Origin: Suillus spraguei
Lineage: Eukaryota > Basidiomycota > Agaricomycetes > Boletales > Suillaceae
NCBI GenBank assembly: GCA_016800925.1
Contig: JABCPU010000045.1
Span: 124,001 to 188,000, forward strand
DNA: 64,000 bases
Reading direction: 5' to 3'
Part shown: piece by piece, positions 11,285 to 21,872 of the stretch
Layout: each line of letters opens with the position of its first letter
How positions within the stretch are numbered: the stretch's first letter is position 1
Program-made: the position numbers and the translations under genes
The notes under the pieces: generated by a model
Told to the model about the DNA's origin: nothing
Seen by the model: the letters and a program-made list of their open reading frames with translations, nothing else
Databases searched by the model: none

Positions 11285-13470
11285 CAGTCCTGCGGCGCTC
11301 AGGGAGTCGATTAATTTGGTGTTCGCCATGGTGTGCGTCCTTTTCAGAGTTGCCCATCTGCCCAGTGGCTTAGTCAGCAGGTAGTCTGTTCACTTCTTGT
11401 AAGGAATATTTTCATACATAAAACAAGTGTCTATTGCTCCGCAAACCTCACTGATTTCTGACAGGCGTCCTTCAAAGCATTGGCGAGAACTTCGAAATCT
11501 GAAATCTGATTTTTATCGGTAAGAATCAAGAAGATATCTTCCCGAACAGATTCTTCTCACCTCGTTCCATATCTGTACGCTACACCTTGTCCACCACTTT
11601 CCATTGTGGTAGTAATAAACAGCATACACGTTCCAATCAATGAACAACGTATTTCTCAGGAGGTCGTTAACTTCATGCGAATATTTGATGTCGCTAGGAA
11701 TGGGTAGCTCCACGTTGACCTGACCAAGAAACATGAACTGAACAAAGAAATGTAACGCACCATGTTCAGAGTCAAGTCACCGTCAGGGTCCATGACGCTA
11801 GTTCCTAGGAGACTTGCCAGATACTTTCCACCTGCGATTGCGAGATTGTGAGTGTATTCGTTGATCTTGTGCTCGCCGCCCAGCCACTGTCTGAAGTCCA
11901 AGGCTGGTTGCAAATCAGAACAGTGATTCTGATGATAACTGTGCACCGACCTGCATTCACGCTTAGAAACGGAACATAATCTATGGTCCCCATCCCTAGC
12001 AATCGACAATTGATGAGATATGAGCACTCGAAGTTATAGCATTCTCCTGGGGAACTAACTTTCAAAAAGATTCACAAAACTTTGTGGGCCATTGTAATTC
12101 TCGTCTTGAGGTGAGCAATAGCTGCGAGGAGTGGGTATACAAGATTTTATAATATGTTGGTTTCTAGCTCATCCGATTGGATACCAATCAATGTGATACT
12201 TCTAGAAGGTTGGAGCATACCGTTTTGGCACATAAAGGACTGCGCAACTTCTTTTTGCAAAAAGCCATTTGTGGCAAGTCTGTTCAGCTCAGCCGATCAA
12301 GAACCAATATCACGAGTCAGAATTGACGGACCAACCGATATCCAAAAATCAGGTTTAGCCTCCGACAAGTTGATATCTGCCTCCTGGCCAATCGAATGCG
12401 CAGCGTCCACCACTGACCAAACACCTGCATCCCTGCAAATGGCCACCATTTCTTTCCAAGGAAGACGCACACCAGGGTTGGCCGCAATGGCGTCTACTAC
12501 GGCGACAATCTTGCGAGTCTGTTGGAGGTCGCTCTTCTCCGAAGTCACCCGGCGGATATGTTGTTCGCGCCACTATATCCGTGTGGGTGGTAGGGAACTG
12601 AAGATTGAATGTGGATACTTGTGGATGCGGTGGGATATCTCCGAGATACCTAATCGCTCGGGACACGGCATTATACGTTGTGGTCGCTGGTTTAGGGAAA
12701 GGGAATAACAATAAATGGGGGAACTTCAATATGGGGCCTCTCAACCTGCTCTCAATGATGATATCCCCTTCATGCCACTCGAAGTTGCGGAGAATCGTGT
12801 TTATTCCATGTAATGTATTATTCACCAAAACGCATTCATCTGTATCTGCTCCTATCAGCTTTGCCAGTCGAGTACGAGCCTCGATCCAGTGGTGAATGCA
12901 CTCGATGCGCAAGAATTTGTCTGGGTTAGCTTCGATACTACAGATGTTGCGTGTCATCATTGAATATGACTGAGCTTGATGTTGTTGGGTAGAACCCCAC
13001 GAATGATGCACTGCTGAGTGCTGGCTTGCAATTCAGATTGACATCTAAATTCCAAATAAGTTTGGAATAAAACTCACATAATGTAAACCGCATGCGCAAG
13101 GCAAGCCTGGCTTGTACCACTGACGTCAAGTCAAGTAAAGACCCAGAGCTCTTCCCTCGGTCAGGCTAGCCATGTGGGCAAAGGCTTTGAGCAAAATGAC
13201 AAGTAACTTGCGTGACTTGAAAGCTTCAAGTGCGGCGGGAGAGCATCCGCTTCCAAGTCCGTGTTTGTAGCCGTAGTTCGTTTTCGACCTGCTCCTTCTG
13301 TTTGAGGTGTACGCGTGCAGTCCATATAAGTACAGCTCGTGTCGTGCACTAGCCTTCACCTCGACATTGTACGGAGCCGATTTTCGCCAGTGTGTCGGTA
13401 CGCCGTGAGGAAATGTCTATTATTGCTTCCGTGCTCTCCTTTACGTAAAAATATATCAGAACACGCTTAA
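11285..13470. repeat. Second copy of the 5.2-8.3 kb block (segmental duplication, rearranged)
   Basis: Sequence collinear with 5205-8280 but lacking the part equivalent to about 6890-7920. It starts with the first codons of the L1-domain gene (GGAGTCGATTAATT near 11299, ending at CCATG) and continues with the same gap sequence (GCTTAGTCAGCAGGTAG). It then carries the aminotransferase copy and the spacer, and ends with a decayed piece of the L1-domain N-terminus at about 13270-13400. The sequence TCGCATGCATGTGGG...CAGTCCTGCGGCGCTCAG occurs at both edges (near 11257 and 13665), a direct repeat bracketing the unit. Confidence 0.75.
11431..12970 (-). pseudogene. Class V aminotransferase, truncated and frameshifted copy
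   Basis: Paralogue of the gene at 5361-7145. It keeps the exons for NPDKFLRIE, GADTDECVLVNNTLHG, VVDAAHSIGQEADI, the lysine-bearing TCHKWL exon, PQDENYNGPQSFVNLFE and the C-terminal exons ending SVRFAEQ. It is broken in three ways. The first exon (through NHG) and the start of the second are missing, replaced near 12,940-12,975 by unrelated sequence. Near 12,555-12,580 a 7-base net loss removes most of the ENWREHI segment and shifts frame. The donor after GDIII is no longer in phase unless a GC donor is used. Other splice sites are intact, so the copy is fairly recent. Confidence 0.8.
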
Positions 13471-14203
13471 CTCCTCCTCTTCAAGCTTCAAGATTTGATC
13501 AATTGATTCTCATAAATGTGTCATTTCACCGACGCCGCGATGCTGACCACTCTATTCGAGCTGGCAAATGTACACCAAGGAGGTGTTCCCGATAAGTGAT
13601 GCCAATTTGTCGCGCAGTTGAATGGGCAATATTGACCGTCTGTCAGCGGAACAACCAACGGTGTCTCGCATGCATGTGGGACACACGGCAACAGTCCTGC
13701 GGCGCTCAGCGGAAGAACGGATACAGGCGATTCTGGCAATTACTATGACCACCTGTCTAGGCCGTCGAGTTCTAAGTATGCCTGGTGGCAACTTATATAA
13801 AGCTAGTACTGACAGCTCGGACTCGGAGGTACCTCGGATGCCATGAGGGAAAGCAACGAAGCTGGAAACATGTATTTCTTGGAAGAGGAGACACCGATGT
13901 AAGCCACGACAACGTCCACGCAAGTTATTGGAATACATTCGGCAAAAGAGACGATGAGACAAGGAAATCAGCTGCATGAAAAGTAGGAAGATAAGTGGAG
14001 GTGTTAAAAGAGTGTCTGATGCCGCGATTCAAAATTGGTTGGCTCGTAATAGTGAAGATGTACATCCAACCCCACCCAAACCGGATGTGCTTTCAGACAT
14101 CAAAACCTTTCGGTTTCTAAAACTATTTTATGTTCCTATTTCACTATATGGTAGCATACAGTAAAATTAGAGTTGTAAATGATATCTATGAACAGATCCA
14201 CGA
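13471..14203. other. No supported gene; edge repeat of the duplication
   Basis: Short overlapping frames on both strands without motifs. Bases about 13622-13712 repeat the segment at about 11236-11300 next to the other side of the duplicated block. The right end is the 3' flank of the O-methyltransferase. Confidence 0.45.
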
Positions 14204-16131
14204 CTAATATCCACGACAGCCATCCAAGTATTTGGAAACCTTGATGTTGGCATCGATCCTGAGCTCTATGAGCATCGTATCTACAAGATCATAGACCTGG
14301 GTGAGTACTAGACCAGCGGCGGCCCTATCCACCATCATTAATCGATCGTCAAAATAGATCCAAAAGGAACTTACCCAATGGTCTTCAGCTCTTCCAAGGT
14401 TCGTTCCTTGCTATTGAAAGTGAGCCACATAGTCAGGTCTGTTTGGTACGTGTTGTGACTGCCTGCCCCGAAGTTTGGCAACATGGGTTCAGGGGCCTTG
14501 GGGGACATGAATTCAGAAATACGCTAGGCTGCACTCTAAGACTCACGACGCTCAATCCGCTAGTTCCTCCACCAGGTCTTGGCAATGTGTCGGACATCAC
14601 GCAATCGTCTAGTACAAGATAATGGTTTTGGAGTAAACACCATATTGAAGCGCAGATAGCACTCACGGATTAGCACCCGGCTGTTTGGTCTCATTGCCTT
14701 CCGAATGTTACGGAGGATCGTCGTTACCTCAGCATCTGGCCAATTGTGGAAAATGTGCCTCAGCTGTGTAGCATGATGATCAAAGTACTGGCGAGGAATG
14801 GAAACGAAGTTAGGATCTTACATAGTAGACATCCTTCCCAACAACAGGTGCATCCTCGAGAAAATTAATTGGGATGAACTCCACGCGGCCGTTAAGCAAT
14901 GTCTCAGGAGCATTCTTCTCTAATGCCTAATATTATATATCAACGATGTGCCACGCTGAAACACCTATGTGTGTTGGATCTGAACTCACATTTTTTGCTA
15001 ACGCCATAACTTTTGGGAGATCTTGATTAGTTATTTTGAGGTGAGGGAACATTTTCGCCAGAGGAGTGGAGAATGCTCCAATACCAGATCCGATATCCAC
15101 CACAGAGGATACGTCGTTCCAAGGATAGTCTTATAACCTGCCTCTCAGACATGTCATGACTGGAAAATTGTAATGGCTTACGGTGTAGCACTGCAGAAGC
15201 ACCCAACAAATTACTCTGGCCAATCATGGCTTTGTGAAAAGCCTGAACATACTATTATGAGCCGTCATTTGAAGATAAATCCATACACACATCGCGTTTT
15301 TCTTCCTAAGTAGCGTGTCAAAACAGCAAAGGGGCATGTTGTAATGACAACTCACGTCATCTTCCATCATTTCGTATTGATTAGCCGTTATACCTTCCTT
15401 TCTGAAGGCAAATACTCGGGGTGCTTTGTCAATCTCATGTGATCTTGAGAATTCTTCGTCGATCATAGTTTCGTACATAACGCCGGCGAATTTCGAGACA
15501 TCCTGGCTATGATGTCGCACATACCACGCACTGTTGTTTGTTGACTTGAGTATCAGAGATAGACGGTTGTTTGCGAAGATATCTCGCTCGACTGTTTGAC
15601 GCATCACATAATTTAGAGATAATCCTTAACTAACAAATATGTATTACCTTCTTTAAAACAGCCCACGAGGGTCAAAGCTCGTAAGACGCGTGCAGTCTTG
15701 ACCTTGTCGAGGTTGACTGCTTCAGCCAGCTTATCCACGCTAAGGCCTTCCGGATGCTGGTCTAGTACATCTGCAAGACGGGCTCGGAAGGCAACATCTA
15801 TGCACGCCCAGTTGTAATTGAAAACAAACTAACAAAATCAACAATAGAGCAGAGAGTATTTGTAAACGACACTTACATTCATCACGGTGTGCTGTGGGGG
15901 TGCCAATATTGAGCTCAATTGATGGTATGCGCCTTCGAGCAACCTGATTGACTTTCTGAGGGCAAGGGTATCTGTGTTCGAGTCGAGTGGATGGAAGGTC
16001 GCTGCGTCGGCACTGGGGACTCCATATCCTGTTTTTTTGTACTCTCTGATTGCTTGACGTGCAGAAGAGTTGATGATGTCCAGAAGAGCTTCAAGCTTAG
16101 CCTCCGGGTCCCGTTCATTGAAGTTCGTCAT
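14204..16131 (-). CDS. SAM-dependent O-methyltransferase (COMT type)
   Basis: Predicted methyl transfer from S-adenosylmethionine to a small aromatic or secondary-metabolite hydroxyl. N-terminus MTNFNERDPEAKLEALLDI, then a winged-helix part (VAFRARLADVLDQHPEGLSV, DKLAEAVNLDKVKTARVLRA, typical of the dimerisation domain). The SAM-binding loop is VVDIGSGIGAFSTPLAKMFP followed by ITNQDLPKVM. Next are NGRVEFIPINFLEDAPVVGK and the catalytic-region HHATQLRHIFHNWPD, giving the RHIFHNW motif with its His. The end is ELKTIGAAAGLVLTQVYDLV...DGCRGY. About seven short introns; the last two acceptors (GATAG|GG and ATAAG|AC) were chosen because only they keep frame. No other biosynthetic gene is adjacent, so it is not part of a visible cluster. 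Confidence 0.85.
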
Positions 16132-16319
16132 TTTTGGAGTGATACTGTGGAGCAATCTCACGGAATGATTAAGAATGGGAAAGGGACTAGGTAGGGCAGT
16201 AGTCAGGTAAGTGTACGTAGAACCGATGTAAATAAGAGAGCTCACCTCAACCTCAATCAAAAGACCGAACAAAATTATTCGAGGGGAGAGGAATTAATGC
16301 GCAGATTGAGACGGAGAAT

Positions 16320-16835
16320 CAAAGGTGAGCCTATCAACGAGTAATTGCGTATGTAACATAAAGAATTCGACGAGTACAACTTACGAGACAGAGAGTGGCG
16401 TCAAGAATCATATCCATATCTTGACAAACAATAGTATCTCCTTTCAGTCATTTAGATTTTATATTCTTGATTAGCTGGCGAATATGAGTCGTGCTAGACC
16501 GATTAGCGCATGTGGTGAGGGCAGATGCTAGTTGTAAATCACGTGATGATATACATTGTTTTATGAGAACATGGAGGTACATCGAACCATGTGCATGATT
16601 CATTGAAATGTTAATTGATTACCCATTTGGTGACTTCCCGGACCATCATATACGGACTTTGAAAAACTTACGCAACAAGATATTCTGTACGAAAAACTAA
16701 GCAGTAGCGTCGAGGGTCATATCAATAATTTTTCTGTCAGTCATTCAGGCTGATTAGCTGGCAGATATAAGTCGATGATGAGCGCATGCAGTGAGTGCAT
16801 GTAGTTGTGATGCGTACACATTGTTTTCGAGAATA
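16320..16835. repeat. Diverged direct repeat upstream of the O-methyltransferase
   Basis: Two related stretches, about 16385-16575 and 16685-16830. They share in the same order TCAGTCATT, GATTAGCTGGC, a GATATAAGTCG-like word, GCGCATG and ACATTGTTTT. They look like a tandem duplication of promoter-side sequence that has drifted. No gene inside. Confidence 0.5.
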
Positions 16836-16905
16836 CGTCATATTGACCCTGGTCGGATATAATGAGATACACCGGAAATTAAAATTACACTCAAAAACCA
16901 AACCG

Positions 16906-16940
<35 letters not shown>
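16906..16940. repeat. (TAC)n trinucleotide microsatellite
   Basis: About eleven to twelve uninterrupted TAC/CTA units ending ACTAG. In intergenic DNA with no frame around it. Confidence 0.95.
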
Positions 16941-17084
16941 GTATATGGATACCATCACTCCTGAGGTTCTGCAACAAACTTCTCGACCACATCATATTTT
17001 CTTCAGATTTGTAGCTCTATGTGAATTTGATTTTACAGCCGTTTGCGGAAAAGGGATGAAAATTCGCATTCACCTGGAGGCTGG

Positions 17085-17500
17085 GAGCCGAGTTCGTCGC
17101 TAAACCTGTCCTAAACGGGACTTCTTACGGCGCGCAGCGCCAACACTTGCTAATCCACTGAAATGAACGCTTAACTTGCGCGCGTTACGGACACTTACGA
17201 ACGCTTACGACTTCACTGGTAGCGCACTCTGAAGATAACATGGGCTTGATTTGATCTCTAAAATAATATAGACGACATGGTGCAGTTGAGCAGCAACGAA
17301 AGAAAAAATGCAACTAGTGCAGGTGTGAGCGCAATGCATTGATACACTGGCCACAAACTGTGATTGTACTAACTTCACCAAAAACGGACGTTACGAACGC
17401 TTGACCTGAGCTATGCCAAAAACAAACTGCTTAAAAGCATGTCAGAGCACACTTCGACCCAACCGGCTTTTCAGATGCGCAGGTGAACGCTTTTAGAATT
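17085..17500. repeat. Relic related to the 10.5-11.1 kb inverted-repeat element
   Basis: GGGAGCCGAGTTC, then GCTAAACCTGTCC, TAAACGGGACTTCTTACGG and CGCGCAGC, matches the left arm of the element at 10.5 kb. GGTGAACGC and AATTGAGCATCCC near 17,480-17,510 resemble the opposite end. It is decayed and partly deleted. Confidence 0.5.
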
Positions 17501-17510
17501 GAGCATCCCT

Positions 17511-18869
17511 TAAACTAAAGGATTTTGTGGTGGAGTGTCGGATGAAGGGCTGATTGAAATATGGTCTGTCACACATCGGCACAGTAGTGGCACCGTCAAC
17601 ATTCACTCTCCGAATTAAAAACTCGGAGCTGACAAATCTCAATGTTGTCGAGAATGTCAATGTTATTGAAGATTGTGGTTCATATACTCATCATCATGAT
17701 TATAATGATACTGTTGATAGAGTCCTAAGTTGTACAGCTGACGGCGTGCACTACCAGATCCTCCATGTTATGCATCTACACTCCACCACCAACTCGAAAA
17801 TCCTGAGAGGTCGACCAAGGGACCATGTATCAAGCCGAGTGTGCCGGAGAGGAGATTGAATTTCTTATATGTACACTCTCCTATCTGCTGTCACGCTTAT
17901 TGTCAATCCTGTCCATAGCATCTTAAAACAAAAGAATGACACCTATCAGAATTATGTTTTGACACCCTGACAAGGTGTTTGATATGTTACAGGTGTAACT
18001 TTTTGAACATCTCTATGGGATCTATGGGATTTGCATCATTTATGATTATATGAGGTTGCAAATCACGTCTCCCGCAGCTGTAACACTCAAGAATTTTTTA
18101 TTCTACTTGGACAGTATATTATCTCTAGGTGGCCTACATGAACTTGAATTTTTTCGAGGTGCTTTTAGCGTCATGTTGAGGTGTTTCGAACATTTTGCAT
18201 ATTACATGCCAGTTGCAGATTCCCAGGAGTGATAGTAATACATTCCGTAGGTTCGAAAAACTCTGATTAGAATATCATCATAAATCAAGCAGCGATGATG
18301 TCGCTGTTTATTTCCGTTAAATTAGCCGTCTACCCCAGCTTACTCCTCTTTATAGGCTTTAATTCTATTGGGGGTAGATTAATCTCCCTCCGTTTTAGGC
18401 TGGTGACCCAACGCCAGCTGATATTGACATTTGCAGTACATGGCATACAGACCAAGGCCTGGCGCAGTGATGCCAAGCTAGGTATTCAACCTTTGGCCAT
18501 AATGCCTCTTTCTCCCACCTCTATTTAGATGATACTCAGTGCCCAGTACGACATGTTGGATTGATTGTCCGTGTCCGGTAATGAAGTTTCTACCCGACCA
18601 GTCTGCCTCGGGTGCCTCCAGCCTTGCCCAAATTCCAATCCATCCTGGCGTCTACATACAGCCAATCCCCCTCCTCTGTCAATAAAATTTTCGTTATCAT
18701 CGAGTCGTCCGACGTCAAGGACTGGACTAAAGTATAGATTAGATTAATATATCATCGTTAATGTAAATTTTTTAAGACTCCGGTATATTCTATTCTTTAT
18801 CTGCGGAAAGTCATCCGATATCCTATATCAGTATCAACCACTGCAAAACGAGATAGACTCGGGGATGGA
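17511..18869. other. No supported gene
   Basis: A 101-codon plus-strand frame (17554-17859) and several 60-77 codon frames have no motif, no intron chain and no recognisable similarity. The region is AT-rich and lies in the repeat-laden stretch between the O-methyltransferase and the phosducin-like gene. Confidence 0.45.
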
Positions 18870-19262
18870 AGTTGGAACTTGAAGTAAGCGACGAAGAAGA
18901 ATCAGCACTCATTGTTACAGCCGCCGCCGCATTGGTAGGAACGGAGCTGACTTAACAAGAGCGCATCGACAGATGGGCCAATCAAGACGACTATACCTTT
19001 GACGTGCGCAGCTCCTTCCAAATCCACGGATGAGTACCCCTTGGAAAGCATCATTTACAAACCAGAACGATCGAGGCTTCATTACAACCATGGGCTTTAA
19101 CGTGGAAACTCACCTTCATACTCTGGCAGCCTGGCTTCGCAAAACATTGGTATCATACTCCCATTCCTCGTGACGACATCAATCAGTATGCCAATTCTCG
19201 TGTCGAACGTCGACCTTTTGATGCTGGAGGTGCCCGCACACCAGTTTGGACGGTTCTTTGGC
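18870..19262 (+). mobile_element. Harbinger/DDE-type transposase relic
   Basis: Reading across several frames gives EEESALIVTAAAALVG, then STPWKASFTNQNDRGFITTM, GFNVET and TPIPRDDIN. I associate this order with the N-terminal half of PIF/Harbinger-like DDE superfamily endonucleases in Agaricomycetes. The frame is broken by stops (after GTELT) and shifts, and the catalytic part is absent, so it is dead. The plus-strand frame that follows (19265-19501) does not continue the family. Confidence 0.55.
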
Positions 19263-19539
19263 AAGTGCTGAAAGCTCTGATTTGGCTCATCACAAAGCGT
19301 CTGAATCAGTACCTACAGAAACAAGCTAAGTATACAAAAGTATACGAGGAATTCGTGAAGTACAGGAACAGTAGTGTCGAACGGCGTTGGACAACAGAGT
19401 CTGCGCGCATACGCACAGTAAGATTATGTCGGCGGATATCTGATGTGAGTGGTCCTTTATTGGGGGGAACCCTCGTTAAATTTCAAACGGTAACGAAATG
19501 ACACCCGACATCAACGTTCCTAAAGCGTGAGATGATATT

Positions 19540-20150
19540 ATATCTTCGCCTACTCCTTTCCAAAACTTTCTTCCCATCCACATCCCAGTCTAAGGCAAAC
19601 TCTGTGCCCATCGTTTCTTCCACATTACAAATATATTCAAGTCGAGCAAACTCAGCATCAATATCATCAAGTGAGATTGATTTGGGACCTTCGAGATTGT
19701 CACTGGAGACTGCTGAAAGTGGAGGAACGAATGCAAAGTCGGTTTCAAGCTGTTTGGCAACTTCTGTATCAATTCCTGGAAGTTCGGTTGTGGCATCCGT
19801 GAGGTGTTCAAAAAGGTTATTATTACGTCCATCGATGCAAGCATTACAGTAGTTTCAATCCCACCAGTATCCGTTGGACTTGGCAGAAGTAGCATCCCCC
19901 TTTTTGAAGTTGTTTTTGATGAGGGTGTTCAAAGGCCAGCCTCCAGACTTGGTAGCCATTGTAGAGAGTTTTAAAGTGCTTTGATTCACGCTATCATACA
20001 CCGAAATGGTACATCAAACTATATAGTACATCCTCCCCTTATTTTTCAGGTGTGGGAGTTCTGCCACATTCTGCCCGGGAGGTTCTGCCATCTGCCTGGC
20101 AGTGCCAGTTCTGCCCTGCCACATGGCAGAATGGCAGAGTTCTGCCCACA
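19540..20150 (-). mobile_element. BED-finger (probable hAT) transposon relic with GGCAG repeats
   Basis: From the ATG near 19960 the minus strand reads MATKSGGWPLN...FKKGDATSAKSNGYWWD, then a stop where the first zinc-finger Cys might be, then NYC. It continues in open frame with DGRNNNLFEHLTDATTELPG, the pattern of BED-type zinc fingers at the N-terminus of hAT transposases. Just upstream (20050-20150) is a dense cluster of TTCTGCC/GGCAGA words, with more near 20370-20395, which could be an element end. No transposase core was found. The family assignment is inference. Confidence 0.45.
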
Positions 20151-20730
20151 ACACTACCTACGGGAAGTCATCTAGTCACAAGCCTGATGCATTGATCGTT
20201 ACCCATTTATTGGTCTCGAACTAGCCAAGTTCTGCGTTGAACCCAATACGGCCGTCGGCGCCCGTGGCACATGGAAGAACCTGGTGGTGGTCCCGGAGGG
20301 TATGGTTAGAAACTGCTCATTTACAAATATTTACACGCCAGGTGGTGTCATAGGACAAAAACCGGCAAACGTTCTGCCAACCAATTTGGCAGTGCCACTA
20401 AACGTCGAGAATTTTCTACATCATGATTGTAGGGGAACTTGAGAGATCATATATCCAGAAGAAATTGCACAGGCCAAGCTAGCCTAACGGCGGGTTTCAT
20501 GTTATCTTATGGACATCCCTCTCCTCGAGTTATTCGCTAACCTTCAAAGTACTACCCTCTTTCGCAACGTCCCAAGTATATCTGGAACAAATCTGGGGCT
20601 CAGTACATAAGGAAACTCTCGTATACCATAAGCAGTGCAGATTCGTACCAACGTAAAAGCAGATCATTCACAGCACGAAACAAAAGAGGGGTACGCTTTG
20701 GTACTTTTGAAATTCTGACACCGTTGCAAA
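20151..20730. other. No supported gene
   Basis: No long frame. Contains a further TTCTGCC...TTGGCAG pair (about 20370-20396) related to the GGCAG cluster to its left. The right end is the 3' flank of the phosducin-like gene. Confidence 0.45.
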
Positions 20731-21694
20731 CTATATGTCAAATTCAAATTCCGAGTCTGAGTCGTCTTTCTTGCTTTGCACCCGTATATTTTTGGGTGCC
20801 CGAACATTTGTGCTTGTGGCAGCAGACCGCATACGAGAAGACATGTCGTTGTCCTCTTCCTCAGAGTCATCACCATCGGGCGCTCGTCGTTCGCCGAGTG
20901 GCCCGCGGGGAAGGTCCAGGGCGCCACATAAAATCAGCAGTGCCTCGAGTTCTGTAATAATTTTACAACTTAATATGCAATGCTATCAAGAAATTGGAAG
21001 GGCTTGCCTTCAAGCTGTCTTTCACGATCAGCGCCCCATGCAATAAGTTGATTCCGTATTTCCCCTTTGCGGTATATAATCAACATGGGAATTCGAGAAT
21101 CTGGGAGGTCTGCAATGCATTTGTTGCCCACGATTGATACGAACTTTGAGTGTGGATATCGACTTGCTAGAGTATGTATATGTCCAGAGGTCCTGTCGCT
21201 CCGAATAATTCTGATGGTTTATCCAATACCTGAGCTGCCAGGAACAGAGGAGAACTGACCCATCTTTATATAAGAAGCATATTACGCCGGTGCCTTTCTC
21301 TTCTTCATCACCCTCTTCATCGATCTTACTAGCCTCAGTGACCTCCCTAGTATAATCATCGCGTCCGATGGGATAAACTCTCCCAAAACGAGCACGTTTC
21401 TGTTGCAGTCGTTCCTGAGCTAATCGCTGCCTGCGATGTAAATCGATATCGCGGTCTAGATCGTCATCAGTGATCTCTTCGCCCAGTTCTTGTAGCTCTT
21501 CTAGAGTTAGATCATCGAGTACGTCTTGTAGCTTTGGAGAATTCGGAGGTGAAGGGGTAGGGGGCTGGTTTCTTTAGGAGGGATGATGCCATACTTGCGA
21601 AGGGCATCATTGCTGAGCACGTATATAGGCAAGTGTAGAGGAAGTAGATAATATTTACTCACAATTCCGTATCTTCGTCCGGATTGACGGCCAT
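20731..21694 (-). CDS. PLP2: Phosducin-like protein 2 (Plp2/PhLP2 family), apparent frameshift
   Basis: Thioredoxin-fold co-chaperone that works with CCT/TRiC in tubulin and actin folding. Start MAVNPDEDTE at 21694, then NDALRKYGIIPPKE, PPNSPKLQDVLDDLTLEELQ (the N-terminal helical motif) and a basic RRQRLAQERLQQKRARFG region. KGTGVICFLYKDG, HTLASRYPHSKFVSIVGNKC, IADLPDSRIPMLIIYRKGEI and RNQLIAWGADRERQLE give the thioredoxin-like domain. The tail is acidic (DDSEEEDNDM, DDSDSEFEFDI). About 235 residues. Two oddities: one base appears to be missing in the C-rich stretch near 21,555 (between PPKE and the TPSPPNSP part), with no possible intron there; and the last intron seems to use a GC donor (GAAG|GCAAGC). 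In known fungi this gene is essential, so a sequence error is likely. Confidence 0.85.
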
Positions 21695-21872
21695 GGTGGG
21701 GGCTTAGAAGTGCGCGTGAATACTTTCAATGAGTTATTATGCGGTAATGTTCTAGTATGTCGCTAATGTTCCGCAGATAACGCGCAGATTTCGCTAATCA
21801 CATAATGCTCTGTTTGGTGTTGTATAGATCCATCATTTATTCTGGACTCCATTGCGGTTCGTTCAATGAAAC
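21695..21872. promoter_or_regulatory. Divergent promoter region, PLP2 / M64 peptidase
   Basis: Only 178 bases separate the two divergent start codons, so both promoters must lie in or overlap this interval. No TATA box is obvious for either gene. Confidence 0.5.

Noticed and set aside
14204..16131. Secondary-metabolite gene cluster around the O-methyltransferase
   Set aside because: No P450, PKS, NRPS, terpene synthase or transporter was seen nearby; a single methyltransferase is not a cluster.
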